64,000 bases of DNA from Nymphaea colorata (GCF_008831285.2 NC_045147.1:4938334-5002333); one strand, 5' to 3'; counted from the stretch's first letter, positions 1 through 11,669 are shown. The notes: generated from the letters alone by a model not told the origin. Translations and numbers: made by a program.

Positions 1-1575
1 AAACACATCAAGGACATGCATGTCAGGAACTCAAATGTCATTGCAAATGCAAATTCCCTTGATAGAAGTCAATATAAATCATGATCACCACATCTGATAT
101 AGAAAAGTGGACCAAAACTTTGTCCAAGTGGCTGTTACATGCACCAAGAGTCATGCAGCTTTAGGTTCAGACACTTGTCTTGCACCTGGCAACATTTTCA
201 CGTAGACAATAAGGCTTCTCAAGCCAATTAACAGTAACAAGTTGAACAGTGAATCAACTATCGAGCCCTTAGACTAGTGGTAATTTATCTTGTGATTATC
301 TGGAACGCTATTGGTATCATTAATTTACATCAATTTATGTTTGTTATACAATATCGTCATCTTTTTAGGTGAAATCATCATTTAACCGTGAGCTTGTCTC
401 GATGTTTTGTCTCTAATTACTTAGATTTAAGCTATGATAATATGGATTATCGAAGTTGGATTGCAAAGAAAAGAGATAGTGTAGAATAGCTGAATGGTGT
501 AGACAACTTCTTTGATTTTGCAAAAGCTAATAATGCCGTTGTCAATGGTAAAATGAGATTTCCATGTGTCAAATGCAATAATTTTAGGTCTCAGAAGGTG
601 CTTAATGCATTAGATCATATTGTTTGTCATGGATTTATTCAGTCATATATTTGGTGGCATTATCATGGGGAATCAGTTTCGCCACATAAGGAAGAAGGTA
701 ACAAACCATCGAACGTGCACTTTGAAGATATGCATGAAAAGTTTGGTGATGTTTTTCACGTGCATGAAGATGAAACAACTTCAGCTTAACCTGTCAATTA
801 TGTTATTGAAAGAAGGGAAGACAATGACATGTACGAACGACTAAGTAGAGACACAAAGAAGGAACTTTATTCAGGTTACAGAAGCATACGAAAATGAGTT
901 TCTTAAGTTCATTTGTTTCATATTAAGATTATATGTTGGTAGAACAGCAAAAGCTTTAGTATGTTACTTGGTCTATTGCATGAAGCTTTCCCTACTAGAG
1001 TGTAGTTACCAAAGACCGTATACGAGGCAAAGAAGAGCATAACAAATTTACGGATTCATAATAAAATTATAAATATGTGTCTAAATAACTATATGTTTTA
1101 CATGAGCGAGTCCATGTCAAAGGATACATGCAACAAATGTGATCTGTCATGATGGAAAGATTTTGGCAATCGTTCTAAAAAAGGAAGAAAGACATCAAAG
1201 AAAACTCTACATTATTTTTCGATTACACCAAGGTTGAAAAAAATGTTCTTAATTATGGAATTTGCACAACAAATGACATGGCATTTTGAAACCCATGCTA
1301 AAGATAGAGTGTTGAGGCACTACAATGACGGCTGTTGTTCATCGCCAAATGTCTTATTGTTATGTCATATTTTACAAGCCTCATATTTTACCAGCGGCTT
1401 ATTTCCATCGTTTTTGTTCCGTTATACTAATGTCAGAATTTCCCGCTAGTAAAAGTTTCAATGACATTCTCGACACTGATGGATCGCTACATTCATTAGT
1501 GATACTTATACTGATGGCTTGTTACCATATACCGATGCTTTCTTCTTGTCAGTAAAGATTTTCGTCTTTGTAGTG
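1..1575 (+). mobile_element. CACTA (En/Spm-like) DNA transposon, right-hand part
   Basis: The right end reads CTTTGTAGTG, the reverse complement of a CACTA terminus (CACTACAAAG), and finishes at 1575. The 200 bases before it repeat short motifs such as CCGATG and CTGATGG, as sub-terminal regions of this superfamily do. A decayed TNP2-type transposase lies inside at 442-1333. The left terminus is not visible, so the element probably starts outside the window. From 1 to 441 I see no coding sequence. The distance from transposase to right end is very short for an autonomous element, so most of the 3' coding part has been deleted. Confidence 0.6.
442..1333 (+). pseudogene. Decayed CACTA TNP2-type transposase, N-terminal part
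   Basis: From an ATG at 442 the frame gives a start like the transposase-associated domain of CACTA elements (a Met-Asp...Ser-Trp-Ile opening). After an in-frame TAG at 487-489 the frame stays open to 789. This part contains a FDFAKANN-like stretch, a CxxC pair (FPCVKCNN), and an HIVCHGFIQSY...WHYHGE segment, all typical of the domain. Further pieces in shifted frames at about 950-1150 (LLHEAFPT...YEAKKSI) and 1170-1333 (TLHYFSITPRLKKMF...MTWHFETHAKD...LRHYNDG) match the order of TNP2 proteins. Many stops and frameshifts make it a pseudogene. The catalytic C-terminal part is missing. Confidence 0.75.
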
Positions 1576-1873
1576 GAACATGATGGGGTGACTGGCTATC
1601 TCTAAAGATTTTCTATCTAAGGAGGTCTTTTTTGTTGTTAGTAGGATCTTCTGATTATCCTACTTAGTTTTGTTGAGTGGTGTTTACAACTTTACAAGTA
1701 AAATTTTACATCATGAACAAGAAAATAGGTACTCACCTCCATCTTAGATCATTATAGGATCTACAAAGAACAAGACCCCTATGAATAGAAGGTCTAACCA
1801 TTCATGACACCTTTAGCTTGGGGTAATCAGACCAAACACTAAACTATAGTCCAAATTATCTTAGTGATATACC
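1576..1873. other. Non-coding spacer
   Basis: Between the CACTA end and the MITE I see no reading frame, repeat or signal that can be supported. Confidence 0.5.
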
Positions 1874-1881
1874 AACCAATC

Positions 1882-2473
1882 TGTTGGGCTGCACACGAGC
1901 CGAGTTGAGCTCGAGCTCGAGCTCAACTCAACTCATGTTTAGTCAGCTCAAGCTCGACTCGAGCTTGACATAAGCTTCACAACTCCAACTCGAACTTGAC
2001 GCGAGAGACTATGTTCGAGCTCGACTTGTTGGCTCATTTAAACTTGTTATGTATGTTTTCACCAAAAATTGTAAGTGATGAGGAGGAAAGGCATGGGTGA
2101 GGAGGAAAGGCGTGGGTGAGGAGAGAGAAGAAAGGGAGGGCGTGGGTAAGGAGAGAGAAAAAAGGGAGAGAAAATGAATGAGATTGATTGGTTGATTGAA
2201 AAGAGTAATGATGAGGGTGGGAGGAAGGGCTGATGAAGAGAGAGAAAAAAAGAGGGACGTGGGTGTAATGATGAAGGTGCGAGTTTAGTTGAGTCGAGTC
2301 CAACCAACTCGAACTCGTCTCGCTAATATACTCGTGTTTATATTTAAGCTTGAACTCGACTCGTATAAAAAATGAGTTGAGCTCAATTCGTATAAAAAAG
2401 GATCGAGCTCGAGTCAAGTTTATTCGAGTGAGTTCGAGTCAAGCCCGAGTTGGCTCGACTCATTGTGTAGCCT
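1882..2473. mobile_element. hAT-like MITE rich in GAGCTCGA
   Basis: The outer 170 bases on each side are dense in GAGCTCGA and CGAGTTGAGC variants in opposite orientations, so the ends can fold together. Termini are GGCTGCACACGAG at the left and, reverse-complemented, GGCTACACAATGAG at the right. The flanks AACCAATC (1874-1881) and TACCAATC (2474-2481) agree at 7 of 8 positions, fitting an 8-bp hAT target duplication. The centre (about 2060-2280) is a purine-rich imperfect repeat of GAGGAAAGGCGTGGGTGAG type. No transposase is encoded, so it would be non-autonomous. Confidence 0.6.
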
Positions 2474-2481
2474 TACCAATC

Positions 2482-4025
2482 CCATAGAGCCCTATAGCTT
2501 CAAGGGTGAGTCCAATCAATCTGATGGTTCATCTCTAATTTGGCTATGAGATGTGAATTTGTAAACACACCAAAAATTTATTTTCCCAAATTACCATTTT
2601 ACCCTTCACTATATTATTGTTGAACTGCTTTTCAAAATTATTTCAAAAAAACATTTAAAAAAATTGAAGGCCTTACACCTAAATTAGGTCTAAACCCATT
2701 TCCTTAATTCTTCTCACTTTTGATCATCTTGCCACCATGGAACCCATGTTCAACCATCTTCAATCATTTATTCTTATGTCCCACCATTTTCTAGTAATGA
2801 TTAAACAAATTCTTACAAAATGAATTTCAGGAACACTCAGTATTCTAATCTCACAATTTCTTCACTCATTTTGATATCTAGAGTCTAATTTCAACAACTA
2901 TAATTCAAATCCAATCAAGATTCATTGTCCAATCACTACTTCCACACTTGGATCCCATTTTTGAAACTTCCAATCGTTGGTATTTGTTCGTCCATGATAC
3001 ATCTGTTCTTAGATACGAATTTTCAATTCAAATGATTTACTATCCAAAATTCAAATCACCCTAGATCTGGATCCAAATCCTATCGAGCCCAAACCAACCT
3101 CATATCCATAAAGATTTGTTTCTTTAAAGCAGATTCACAAATCTTAATCATTTGGATCTATTTTAAATGTTCTAATCTAAATCCAGATCAAAATCCAATG
3201 ATTCATATTTTAATTCACTGAATTTCGAACAGATTTCAAGTTAAACTTCAAGTTTTGGTAGTGACTAATAAATCATCAAATCAATTCTACAAACTTTGTG
3301 GATGTCATTTCAACAAATTTGGAGGTTAACTGCAAATATTTCAAAATTTCTATAGTTTCAAGAGATCCTCAATTAATTGCAAAATCAATTTTAATACATT
3401 TTGAATCTAATACCAAGGATTTTGGAATAAATTCAAATTAATTTTAGATTATTTTAAATCAATTTCAAAGGATTTTCAAGTTAATTTCAAATATTTAAAA
3501 TCAAACTAAAAGATATTTTCAAGAGAAATTGAGACATTAATTGCAGATTCTAATTTGTAAAAATTTTGAAATTTTCCATTTTACCCTCCATTGTCCTTCT
3601 ACTTTTTCCCTCTCATTGCTTTCTTTCTCTCCAAAATTTCTCTCTCTTTCATTCTTCCACTCTCCTCTTCCTCCTTCATCATGCTCATCTTCTTCCCCGC
3701 TTCTCTCTCTCTCTCTCAGGAGATCGGGATGAATTTTTTGGCGAATGGGCTGAGATGTCGCACAATGACACCATCTCCCTCCATATTTCTTCCTAATTGG
3801 ACGTTGACGAGATCAAAAACCTCATCAACCAAAGCATCCAAGAAAGCTAGCCTTTGTGGATTGGCTCCCGTGGTCCTTGTTCAGCTGCTGAGACCAACCA
3901 TGTTGTCAAATCCCGTCTATTTCTCCCACTTTGTCACCTTCTACCATTCTGCTATCAACCTTCAATACCTCAAATGGCTGGGTTCTCATCTACAAAGATG
4001 TGGAGGAAGGATCTTCAAGGTGACC
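2482..4025. other. AT-rich intergenic stretch with a CT-rich block
   Basis: 2482-3550 is AT-rich with many short AATTCAAAT-like words and no supported gene. 3590-3720 is strongly CT-rich, like a plant 5' UTR. It is followed by open sequence in two frames (to about 4020) that I cannot assign to a family. An AG/GA junction at 3719-3720 could be a splice acceptor. I do not call a gene. Confidence 0.4.
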
Positions 4026-5348
4026 TGTGTAAGCAAAAATGCAGGCCCTAGTATAACTTAGATCCAAACCCAAATTATTTATATGGAGAAATTCCGATGC
4101 AGTCTGGATGTCCAAAACAATCTTAATAATAAACTTGACAAAGTATACTTAATAAAAAGTTAATAACCAAATGAAATAGCTCACAAACCAACAACTGATA
4201 ATCACAAAATGTAAACTATTTTATTCAACAAAATGAACATTACAAAGGGAGACTCAAGGAAACTCACCTGAGCTAAAACACTTCTTCTTTTGTCTTTATT
4301 GCTGTCTAGTTTCTCTTGTTTTTTTTTCTTATATTTTGCTCTTTCTTTTTGACAATACCCCTACCTTGGGGTCTAATGACTGGCTTGGTTGGGCAATGTA
4401 ATCTCTGACATTTACTAAACAAAGCTTCCTCATTATTTAATTTGAGTGAAAGTCCAACCATTTGCTTTGCCAATGTTTCTTGATTGATCAAAAGATCCCC
4501 TAACTCCAACAAAGTTGGTTGAACTGGCCAGCCCTGAACACCAATTCTAAAAACTGCTAAAGATACTCTGCTATCAACATGTTTTCCGACTTAATGTAGC
4601 CAATTTAATTTTTAACAGTTATAGGCAGGCATTATTAACTCGTGAAAATAGCGTTGCAAAAGTATCTCATGTTTCTTTAGGAGTTTTAGCATCACGTATA
4701 TATAATAAATCGTTCTCAATTGACACATTAATTGTAAATAGAGCTTTTTCTACTTTGATCATCCATTTCTCCTTAGCTTTCTTGTCGACAGAAATATTTG
4801 TGATTGATACCAATACTATATCTCATAAATTCTGTCCTAAAAAATACGACTCTATACAAGATTTTCAATAGCTCACTACTAAACTGGCCCTTAGACTGAA
4901 CCTCGCTCTGATATCAATTGTGGGCGAAAATATGAGCCCTTTATATAACTTAGAAACAACCGGAACAATTTATATGAAGAAAATCTGATAGAGTCTCAGT
5001 GTGCAAAACAGTGTAGTAATAAACTTGACAAAGTATACTTACTAACCAAATGAAAATAGCTCACAGAATGAGTTAAAATCCAACAACTGATAATCATAGA
5101 ATGTAAACAACTTTATTCATCAAAATGAACATCACAAAGGAAGACTCAAGGAAACTCACCTACGCTCACGTAGTGAACTTTCACACCCAAACACTCCCAC
5201 TTTGCACCTAATGCCCATGCACTTAACTCTCACTCAATGCTCTCACAATGCCTATAACCCCTATTTAATAAAGAGGACAAGTGGGCGGTGGATGCTTCCA
5301 CCGAATTCCCTTTTTTTTTTTTTTACCTTTAATCATTACATTAAACAT
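4026..5348 (-). mobile_element. Internally deleted Ty1/copia remnant
   Basis: Two direct copies share a series of words (ATAACTTAGA, ACTTGACAAAGTATACTTA, GACTCAAGGAAACTCACCT): 4026-4278 and 4919-about 5170. On the minus strand the LTR from about 5348 to 4919 is followed at once by GATATCAGAGCGAGG, close to the TGGTATCAGAGC primer site used by copia elements. Then comes a short gag piece (4306-4512, minus) with DLLINQETLAKQMVGLSLK, a stretch I know from plant copia gag C-termini. The gag then joins the middle of the second LTR, so pol and part of the 3' LTR are gone. The outer end near 5348 is approximate, and I found no target duplication. Confidence 0.6.
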
Positions 5349-7029
5349 CGACTTTCGAAAGGAGGCTCACAGCCTCTTCAGCTTTCTCGATTTTTCTAAG
5401 AGAGTCGGTGATTTTTCCATCTCTTCTATGGCTAAGAAGATTCACTACATGGTTGATGTAATGCCCCCTATTTTGGAAGAAGAACTAGAAAATTCAGGGC
5501 CATTTAATTATCAATCTCCTAGTGTTCCTATTAATAGGAAATATGATTGAGAACATACAACAGCTCTTGTCACTTAAGTAAATTCACCTTTCCTACTGAT
5601 TCAAGAAAAAGCTCTGGTTTAAAGAGCAATTGTGGAAATTCCTGATGGAAAGCTGCATTTCTCGGCTTGTACTTGAGCCTTTGAAGTTCTGGTTGAGCAT
5701 GCAGCATTGGCTACCCTTTAGAAAAAGGCATGTAGTGTGGCTTTAGATTTTGAGAGTTTAGGTGTTTTCAGTTCCTAGTTTGCTGTTGGTTCTCCATCTT
5801 CTGTCGCAGGGTCGGTTGCTACCACCTCCAATTTTTGTGGATCTGTTATCTCGGGTAAGAGTTTCTTTCCATTTTAACTTGCATGAGGATTTCAATTCAC
5901 CTGCACCTTACTTTGTATTGTTCATTGATACATATCTAGTAGTAGATTTGTTAATGTATGTTATGGTTCCTTTCAGGGTGCTTTGCCATGTTTTCTATTG
6001 CACTTCATATAAACTAACTGATATCTATACTACTTTTCTTTTTAATATGCAAAACACAAGTTTTATGCCTATCTTATACTATTGTTCTGGTTTAAATCAG
6101 ATGCAGGTATACATGATAGTGCCATGTCATTAGGGGGTGTTGTTTATTGCATTCTATGTATGTCTTGCCTCATCGCATATTTATTTTTTGCATCACATTT
6201 TATTAAATCTATGCACATGATTTTCATCAAAAAACTGATGAAGTTTTCAAAAAATCCCCTGTTTTCCTGTCAAAATCATCTACTATTTTCCTTCTTGCGT
6301 CATCTTGTAGGTTCTCTTTTGCCTGTCAAGGTCCATATTGTCACTTAGTTGGAACCTTCTATTGGGTCGACCCTAACAAACAGTCTCATTACCTAGTTTG
6401 GTTATCCTCGATGTGTATGTTCATTTGCATGTCTTTCCTAACTCTCTCCATGTCGTTTTGTCAGTTACTATAATCAGGACATTTCTCTCGAGCCACTTTA
6501 TACACTATATTTTTAGAAGTGGACCAGACACATACTTCATTCCCCCATCATGAGTAAAATGTCGGAACTTCAAATCAAGCTAGTTATTCTTTTATTTCCT
6601 ATTCTCTCCCAATGGGAGTCCCTCCTCAATCTTATGTTCTTTAATAAAAGTTGATTTCCCTCTCTCATGTTCAAGATCTTTATATTCTTTCATGTGATGT
6701 ATCCTATGATGTCTAGGCCAGCCTCTTGTCTCTATTCATGTATTTCTTTCACTGCCCTTCAGACTGGGGTACCCTTTTTTTTTATAGCAAGAGTAGTAGA
6801 AGTTGCATTCCAGTGCCAATGGAAATTGCCACAAAAGGTTTGTTAACCGGAAAAATTTCAGAACTTTCAAAATCCAAGGGCAATTGATCCACAAGTCTTC
6901 ACATCCAAGTACATACCAAATTTTTGAGTTTTGTGATCTTTCCAAGAGCTTCAAGTTTTCAAGCATTTGTTACATGGTTTTACAAATTTTGCACCTAGGC
7001 ACATACAACTTGTCAAATTTCGCACTTGA
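5349..7029. other. Unassigned region, possible decayed exons
   Basis: A 40-codon frame at 5430-5550 (MAKKIHYMVDVMPP...) and broken open sequence to about 5852, ending at a donor-like CGG/GTAAGAG, could be remains of exons. I do not recognise the protein, and there are several stops. 5850-7029 has the T-rich character of intron or intergenic DNA with nothing else I can support. Confidence 0.3.
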
Positions 7030-8330
7030 TATATTAATATAGAATAGAAGTGACATAGACAGAACCCCTTGGAGCTCTCCAATGGAACCCTTTCTATTAA
7101 TTTATGTATATAAATGAACTGCATCCACTTGATAGAAGTTAATGGAAGTGGCTGGACCTTTGGATTTTGTTACTTTATGCAAGTTCTACGAATGTATGAT
7201 AGAAGAAATCAGAACATTGTAGTATATTGTTTAACTGATGGGTTGCTCGTGTGTATAGTAGGCAATCTCAAAGTGGATGTCATGTTCGGATTCCATGATA
7301 TATTCATTAAGAGATTTGACTCATCTCTTCTTGTTCTAGAAGCCAATGATACTTAATGCAACATATTTTGGTACCTTTTTGGCAACCATGATTATTGAAA
7401 ATGTATTTTCGGTATAGCAATTTGCTGATATAATGTAGTTAAGTTGTCATGCTGCAAGTTGATTGGAGAACAGGGTTGAAATAATTTTTTTTTAAGTATT
7501 GTGAAACTTTTTTTTTTGTTTCCTGCATTGTTTCACAAAAAATTTATTTATGCATTGGAATCTATTCATATAAGAAATGATTCCATTAAACTAGCCCCAT
7601 ATATCTCATCCATTTTCCTTTTATTATTTAAAATTTATTTTTTATATTTCTAGCATATATATGCAAATAATGTAGCAAATTTTTACCCTAGTAAATGACC
7701 AGTATTTTTTGCTTTACTGGATCTATATTATACTGAAGATCTGAACTGTAACACACTATCACTTTCACATTTAGTATCATATTACCAATTTTCTTGTTTA
7801 GATTTTTTTTTTGTTGAATTAACTACACTTCAATTTGAAACTGCTTTTTCCTAGATACTGGAACAGCTTTTCTTTTTATTGCTTTGCAGTTAGGAAGATC
7901 CTAACAAAGGATTCTTGTTCTCCATCTTGTACGGCCTAAAGCTAAAGCAATGAAAACAAAGTTGTGCAAGCAATCAGGAATTCCTTATGCAAGAAAGTTG
8001 AATTAACTTGCATTTCCACTTTTTTTACGGAAAAGAAGAGAGAGTGAATGAGGGGAGAGACCAATTAATAAAGGAAGACTAATTAGTGATTGATTTAGTA
8101 AGAGTTGGTAAATGTTTATAGGGTGGTTACAGTTTGCCAGGGGATTTCTTCATGGTCGTAAGAGGTTACATTTTTAGGCTTTTGGGAAACAGCTCATCTT
8201 CTTGTCATTGACTCTTTATTTGTTCCAGTAGAAGAAGAAACAAATTTTAATGGTTTATGTCGGCATGGTAAAGTGGTACCTTTATATCTATGTCACGCAG
8301 AAAGTTCCTTCCTCCCTCCCTCCCTCCTTA
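7030..8330 (+). repeat. Copy 1 of a 1.3-kb inverted repeat pair
   Basis: This stretch aligns by eye along its whole length with the reverse complement of 24740-26030. Shared landmarks in order include AAATGAACTG, TTAATGGAAGTGGCT, GTTACTTTATGCAAGTTC, CTTGTTCTAGAAGCCAA, ACTGGTCATTTACT-like, AGCAATCAGGAATTCCTTAT and CCAATTAATAAAGGAAGAC. Divergence is clear, with many small indels. No coding frame is conserved. It may be an uncharacterised dispersed element or a duplicated intron-like segment. Confidence 0.7.
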
Positions 8331-8531
8331 TTTCTCATGCAAGCTTCCTCCTTTCCCTCCCCTCCCACTACGTGCAAGCAAACACTAATGCATTCTACTT
8401 CCATCTTCATCATCAGATATCGAAGGTAATGTTGCATTCAACATTCCATCTTATAGTTTTTCCTTGATCCAAGTTCGTCATCTTCAGCTCAGTCTAACAA
8501 AATTTATTTTATTTCTTCTTGATAACTCTAG

Positions 8532-8619
8532 GTAGACTCAATTGTAACAAAAGTAAGACTGGACTGCCCTACTTGTCACAAGAAGATCACCGAAGGATTA
8601 TGCTCCGTTTGTATTTGTG
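8532..8619 (+). other. Possible exon with a zinc-ribbon-like CxxC pair
   Basis: The stretch is preceded by CTCTAG, a possible acceptor, and followed by GTAATA, a possible donor. Between them one frame reads about 29 residues with two CxxC pairs (DCPTCHKKI and LCSVC), spaced as in a zinc ribbon. A related-looking broken frame (FMEKICQKVGKFIVSYEVN) lies at about 9017-9090. The arrangement resembles C-terminal parts of replication protein A large-subunit-like proteins, but the match is weak and no complete gene can be built. Treat it as a possible pseudogene fragment. Confidence 0.25.
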
Positions 8620-9809
8620 GTAATATTTCTTTCTCCCCAACCCCTTCTTTTTCTCTCTTTAATATTTATACATATGGGCATTGAGAATATGTATTTCTTT
8701 ATTTCAGACAAGTCGAGTCCGTTTATATCGTAGTTATAATGTGCATGTTTTGTAAGTTTTACATCATTTTTTTGCAAACAATCGTGGGATCAGATCTTGC
8801 GTCGTGCAAAAACGACTCTGATCTGGAATGAATGGTGAAGGAACTTATTGGTGATTAATGTTGTTTGTCAATGAGCGAGATCATCAATTCGTTTGGACGG
8901 TAGTACTTGTGAAAATCTTCAATGCATGTTTGTCTTGATTAACTGAGTAGATTTGCAGATCAAGAGCTTTGATGAGAAGAACAGGGTGACAATCACCGAG
9001 ATGTTCGACCCCAAGAATTTATGGAAAAGATCTGCCAAAAGGTTGGGAAGTTTATCGTCAGTTATGAAGTGAACGAGATTAATGTGAAGCAAGAAGGGGA
9101 GGTAGCTAAGAGACACCATTTTTTCATGTATTAATAACATATGTAAATATGATTTTTAACTTGTTAATAAAGTTTATTTTAGTTTGTTTGGGAGATTTTA
9201 ATATTTTGACTGCAAAGTAGAATCTAACAAATAAGTGTTATTTAACTAAAATATATTGAATAGTTATGAAATTTTTTAAGAAGGCTTACTCTAAACTTAC
9301 TTACATGTCAAAATTGTGTTTTAAACAGATCATTGTCACATTGGATCTATTTTTTGCAGCCAATTTAGTTGTAGTCAGGTTTGCAAGTGGATACAAAGGA
9401 CGGTTGTTAGCTCTCGCCAGCAAGGTGGTTCATGCATTTCTTAGTTTCCACTACAATTGCAAATCTTTTGAAATATCATATGGAGATTGCATGTTGATAA
9501 CAGAAGATGGCAATCTTAAATACACTGCAGTAGAACCAACATTCTTCCATCTTGCCTTCCTCATTAAGGCAAGCTATCGGCAAAAAAACCTCACATGAGT
9601 CAAACAACCTAACTGTACATCCCAGTCGTACTAGGTGGCATGATGCACGCCCCTCTGATCATAAAAGTGTGGTCACCTTCCCTCCACAGTTCTCATGTCC
9701 CCCCGTGCTTCCCGAAGAGATAGATAGCCAGTTCTGATCACCTTCCATCAACAGTTCTCATGTGGCCTCCAACCGTGCTTACCGAAGAGATAGATAGCCA
9801 GTTCTGATG
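8620..9809. other. Unassigned region with a 65-70 bp direct repeat
   Basis: Most of this stretch shows no gene I can identify. At 9674-9738 and 9739-9808 a unit running from CACCTTCC to GATAGCCAGTTCTGAT is repeated in tandem with several differences. A 110-codon open frame at 9266-9598 has no recognisable features and no splice context. Confidence 0.5.
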
Positions 9810-11260
9810 ACGTGACCTTTAACTGTCTGTACAAAGATTGTGGATGCGAGATCTCTATGCCCTGGATCATATGTGGTGAATTCAACGTGGTCATAAGTAG
9901 CAGTATGTTTGGTTGTTTCCGTCCTTCATTGCTGATTGTCGGCTCATTGAAGTTTGCGACTCCCAGAATTGCAGTTTCCATGGTCGAACCAACAGCAAGG
10001 GGCCAATCATCTTTGTTGCAAATTGGATAGGTCAATGAAACCTGGCTGGATGCTTCCTCAAATGGGTTCGAGCAACAAGCTGAGAATCCTTCCACGCTCC
10101 ACCTTGGACCAAAATCCATTCATCTTGGTGAAGCCCGTTCCCCATCCCCTCCGTTTAGGTTATCAAAGATGTGGGTCCTGCCGCACTATGGTGGAGGTTA
10201 GCTAGTTGATTCGGTGTAGTGGCTCATGGCTCATGGAAGGTGGCTTTCTTAGAGGTGACAAAAAGAAGTTCCATTTCTTCTACGACGTTTCAAGGAAGAT
10301 AACCCCGCGGAAAGAGCCCATTCTTTCCAACCAGATTGTGTTAGAAAAGCCTTGACGCTGTTGAGGTTGATGAAGCTCAGGGGGAGACTCTATATTGCAT
10401 TGGACCAAGAGGAGAGCATGTGGCATCAGAAGTCCCGCATCTGGTGGCTGAAGGTTACAGCTTTTTTTGTTTGCAGCAGCAGTAAGAGAAATATGACAGC
10501 ATAATTGTACATCAAAGTTGGTGATCAAGGACAGCGAGGTCGGGAAGGATTTTCGTTCTTTGCATCCCTTTTGACGGCAGACCCGAACTACAGTGATATG
10601 CTGTACTCCATGGAGACCAGCCCGGGAGTGGAAGAGAGTGAGAATCAAGCTCCTCTATACCTAGTGATGAGGAGATCAGATTAGCGGTTTTCCAAGCTAC
10701 TGGCAACAGAGCACCAGGCCCCGATGGGTTGTAGGGCTGATGCAGCATGGGATATTGTGCGTGTGTGACTTTATGTCTTTAATGTTCTTCCTAAGTGGGT
10801 GAGATTGACAGTACTATTATTGCACTTCTTCCAAAAGATGATGGTTAAGCGACTTTTTTAGACTTTTGCCCCTTAATGTTAATGACCTTACTACATCAGG
10901 TTCCTTCTCGGTGATCCTCTTCTGTGTTATAAGCTACTTCATTTACAATATCATAATAAAGGTGATGGTGAATAGAATGCGACCCGACCCACAAACTATC
11001 AGCTAATCAGGCTTCTTTCTTGAAGGGCAGGAACATGAGAGAGAGAATCCTACTAACACTAGCCCAGGAGATGGTCCACTCCGTTAAATAAACAAATGAC
11101 TTGGCTGAAAGGGGTCGAAAAGCATATGACTATGTGGCTATTGGACCTTTATAATGACTTGATAATATTCGGATTCCACTAGGAATGGATTAGCCGGATT
11201 ATGACATGTGTCTGGACTGCGTCTTTCTCCGTTTTCATTAATGGCGTGCCAAGCCTGGAC
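9810..11260 (+). pseudogene. Decayed L1-type LINE ORF2
   Basis: Fragments appear in the order of a plant L1 ORF2. At about 9855-9895 there is PWIICGEFNVVI, the endonuclease GDFN motif with Glu in place of Asp. At 10705-10735 comes RAPGPDGL, a conserved block at the start of RT. At about 10960-11070 follows VMVNRMRPD...NQASFLKGRNMRERILL, and at 11170-11250 WISRIMTCVWTASFSVFINGVPS. The frame changes repeatedly and several stops occur. The YADD block and the C-terminal zinc-binding part are absent: the match ends where a different kind of sequence begins near 11265. No poly-A tail was seen. It is an old fragment with no function expected. Confidence 0.75.
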
Positions 11261-11310
11261 ACAATCTGCAAGTTAAGTCAAGACAAGACAAGACGTTAAT
11301 CTATTGACCT

Positions 11311-11470
11311 CGGTCAAGCTCAATTGAGACTGATAGTAATAGAGGTCAGAGAAGGGCCCTCACCATTTCCAGAGCCTGAAATCTATAAGTCGGTCAAGCT
11401 CAATTGAGACTGATAGTAATAGAGGTCAGAGAAGGGCCCTCACCATTTCCAGAGCCTGAAATCTATAAGT
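11311..11470. repeat. Exact 80-bp tandem duplication
   Basis: Positions 11311-11390 and 11391-11470 are identical over 80 bases (unit starts CGGTCAAGCTCAATTGAGAC and ends AATCTATAAGT). Flanking sequence is not repeated. Perfect identity points to a recent duplication or an assembly artefact. Confidence 0.95.
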
Positions 11471-11610
11471 CGAGTTCAGACAAGATGTTAAGAGTGGTCG
11501 AGCGGGAAGTCATTCATCGAGTTAAGAGAGACTTGCTCTATATTCAAAAGGGAGTCTCACTTCGTGAGCTAACAGAAACACAAAGAGCTATTAAGTTATT
11601 ATCTTTAGCT

Positions 11611-11669
11611 GTCATATACAACTCAAAGATGATTAGAAGAATTCTAATCATCTTTGAGTTGTATATGAC
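11611..11669. repeat. Perfect 28-bp hairpin with a 3-base loop
   Basis: Arms 11611-11638 and 11642-11669 are perfect reverse complements, separated by GAA. The arm begins GTCATATACAACTC. Outside the arms CAAAGAGC (11580-11587) and GCTCTTTG (11671-11678) also pair, with an unpaired insert of about 20 bases on the left. Confidence 0.95.

Noticed and set aside
2034-2417. 127-codon minus-strand frame
   Set aside because: It reads through the MITE's purine-rich repeat core and gives Ser/Phe/Leu/Pro-rich low-complexity protein, so it is a by-product of the repeat.
3591-4061. 156-codon frame after a CT-rich block
   Set aside because: Hydrophobic and Ser-rich start comes from the CT tract, no family features were seen, and the end runs into the copia remnant. 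Another frame is equally open over part of it.
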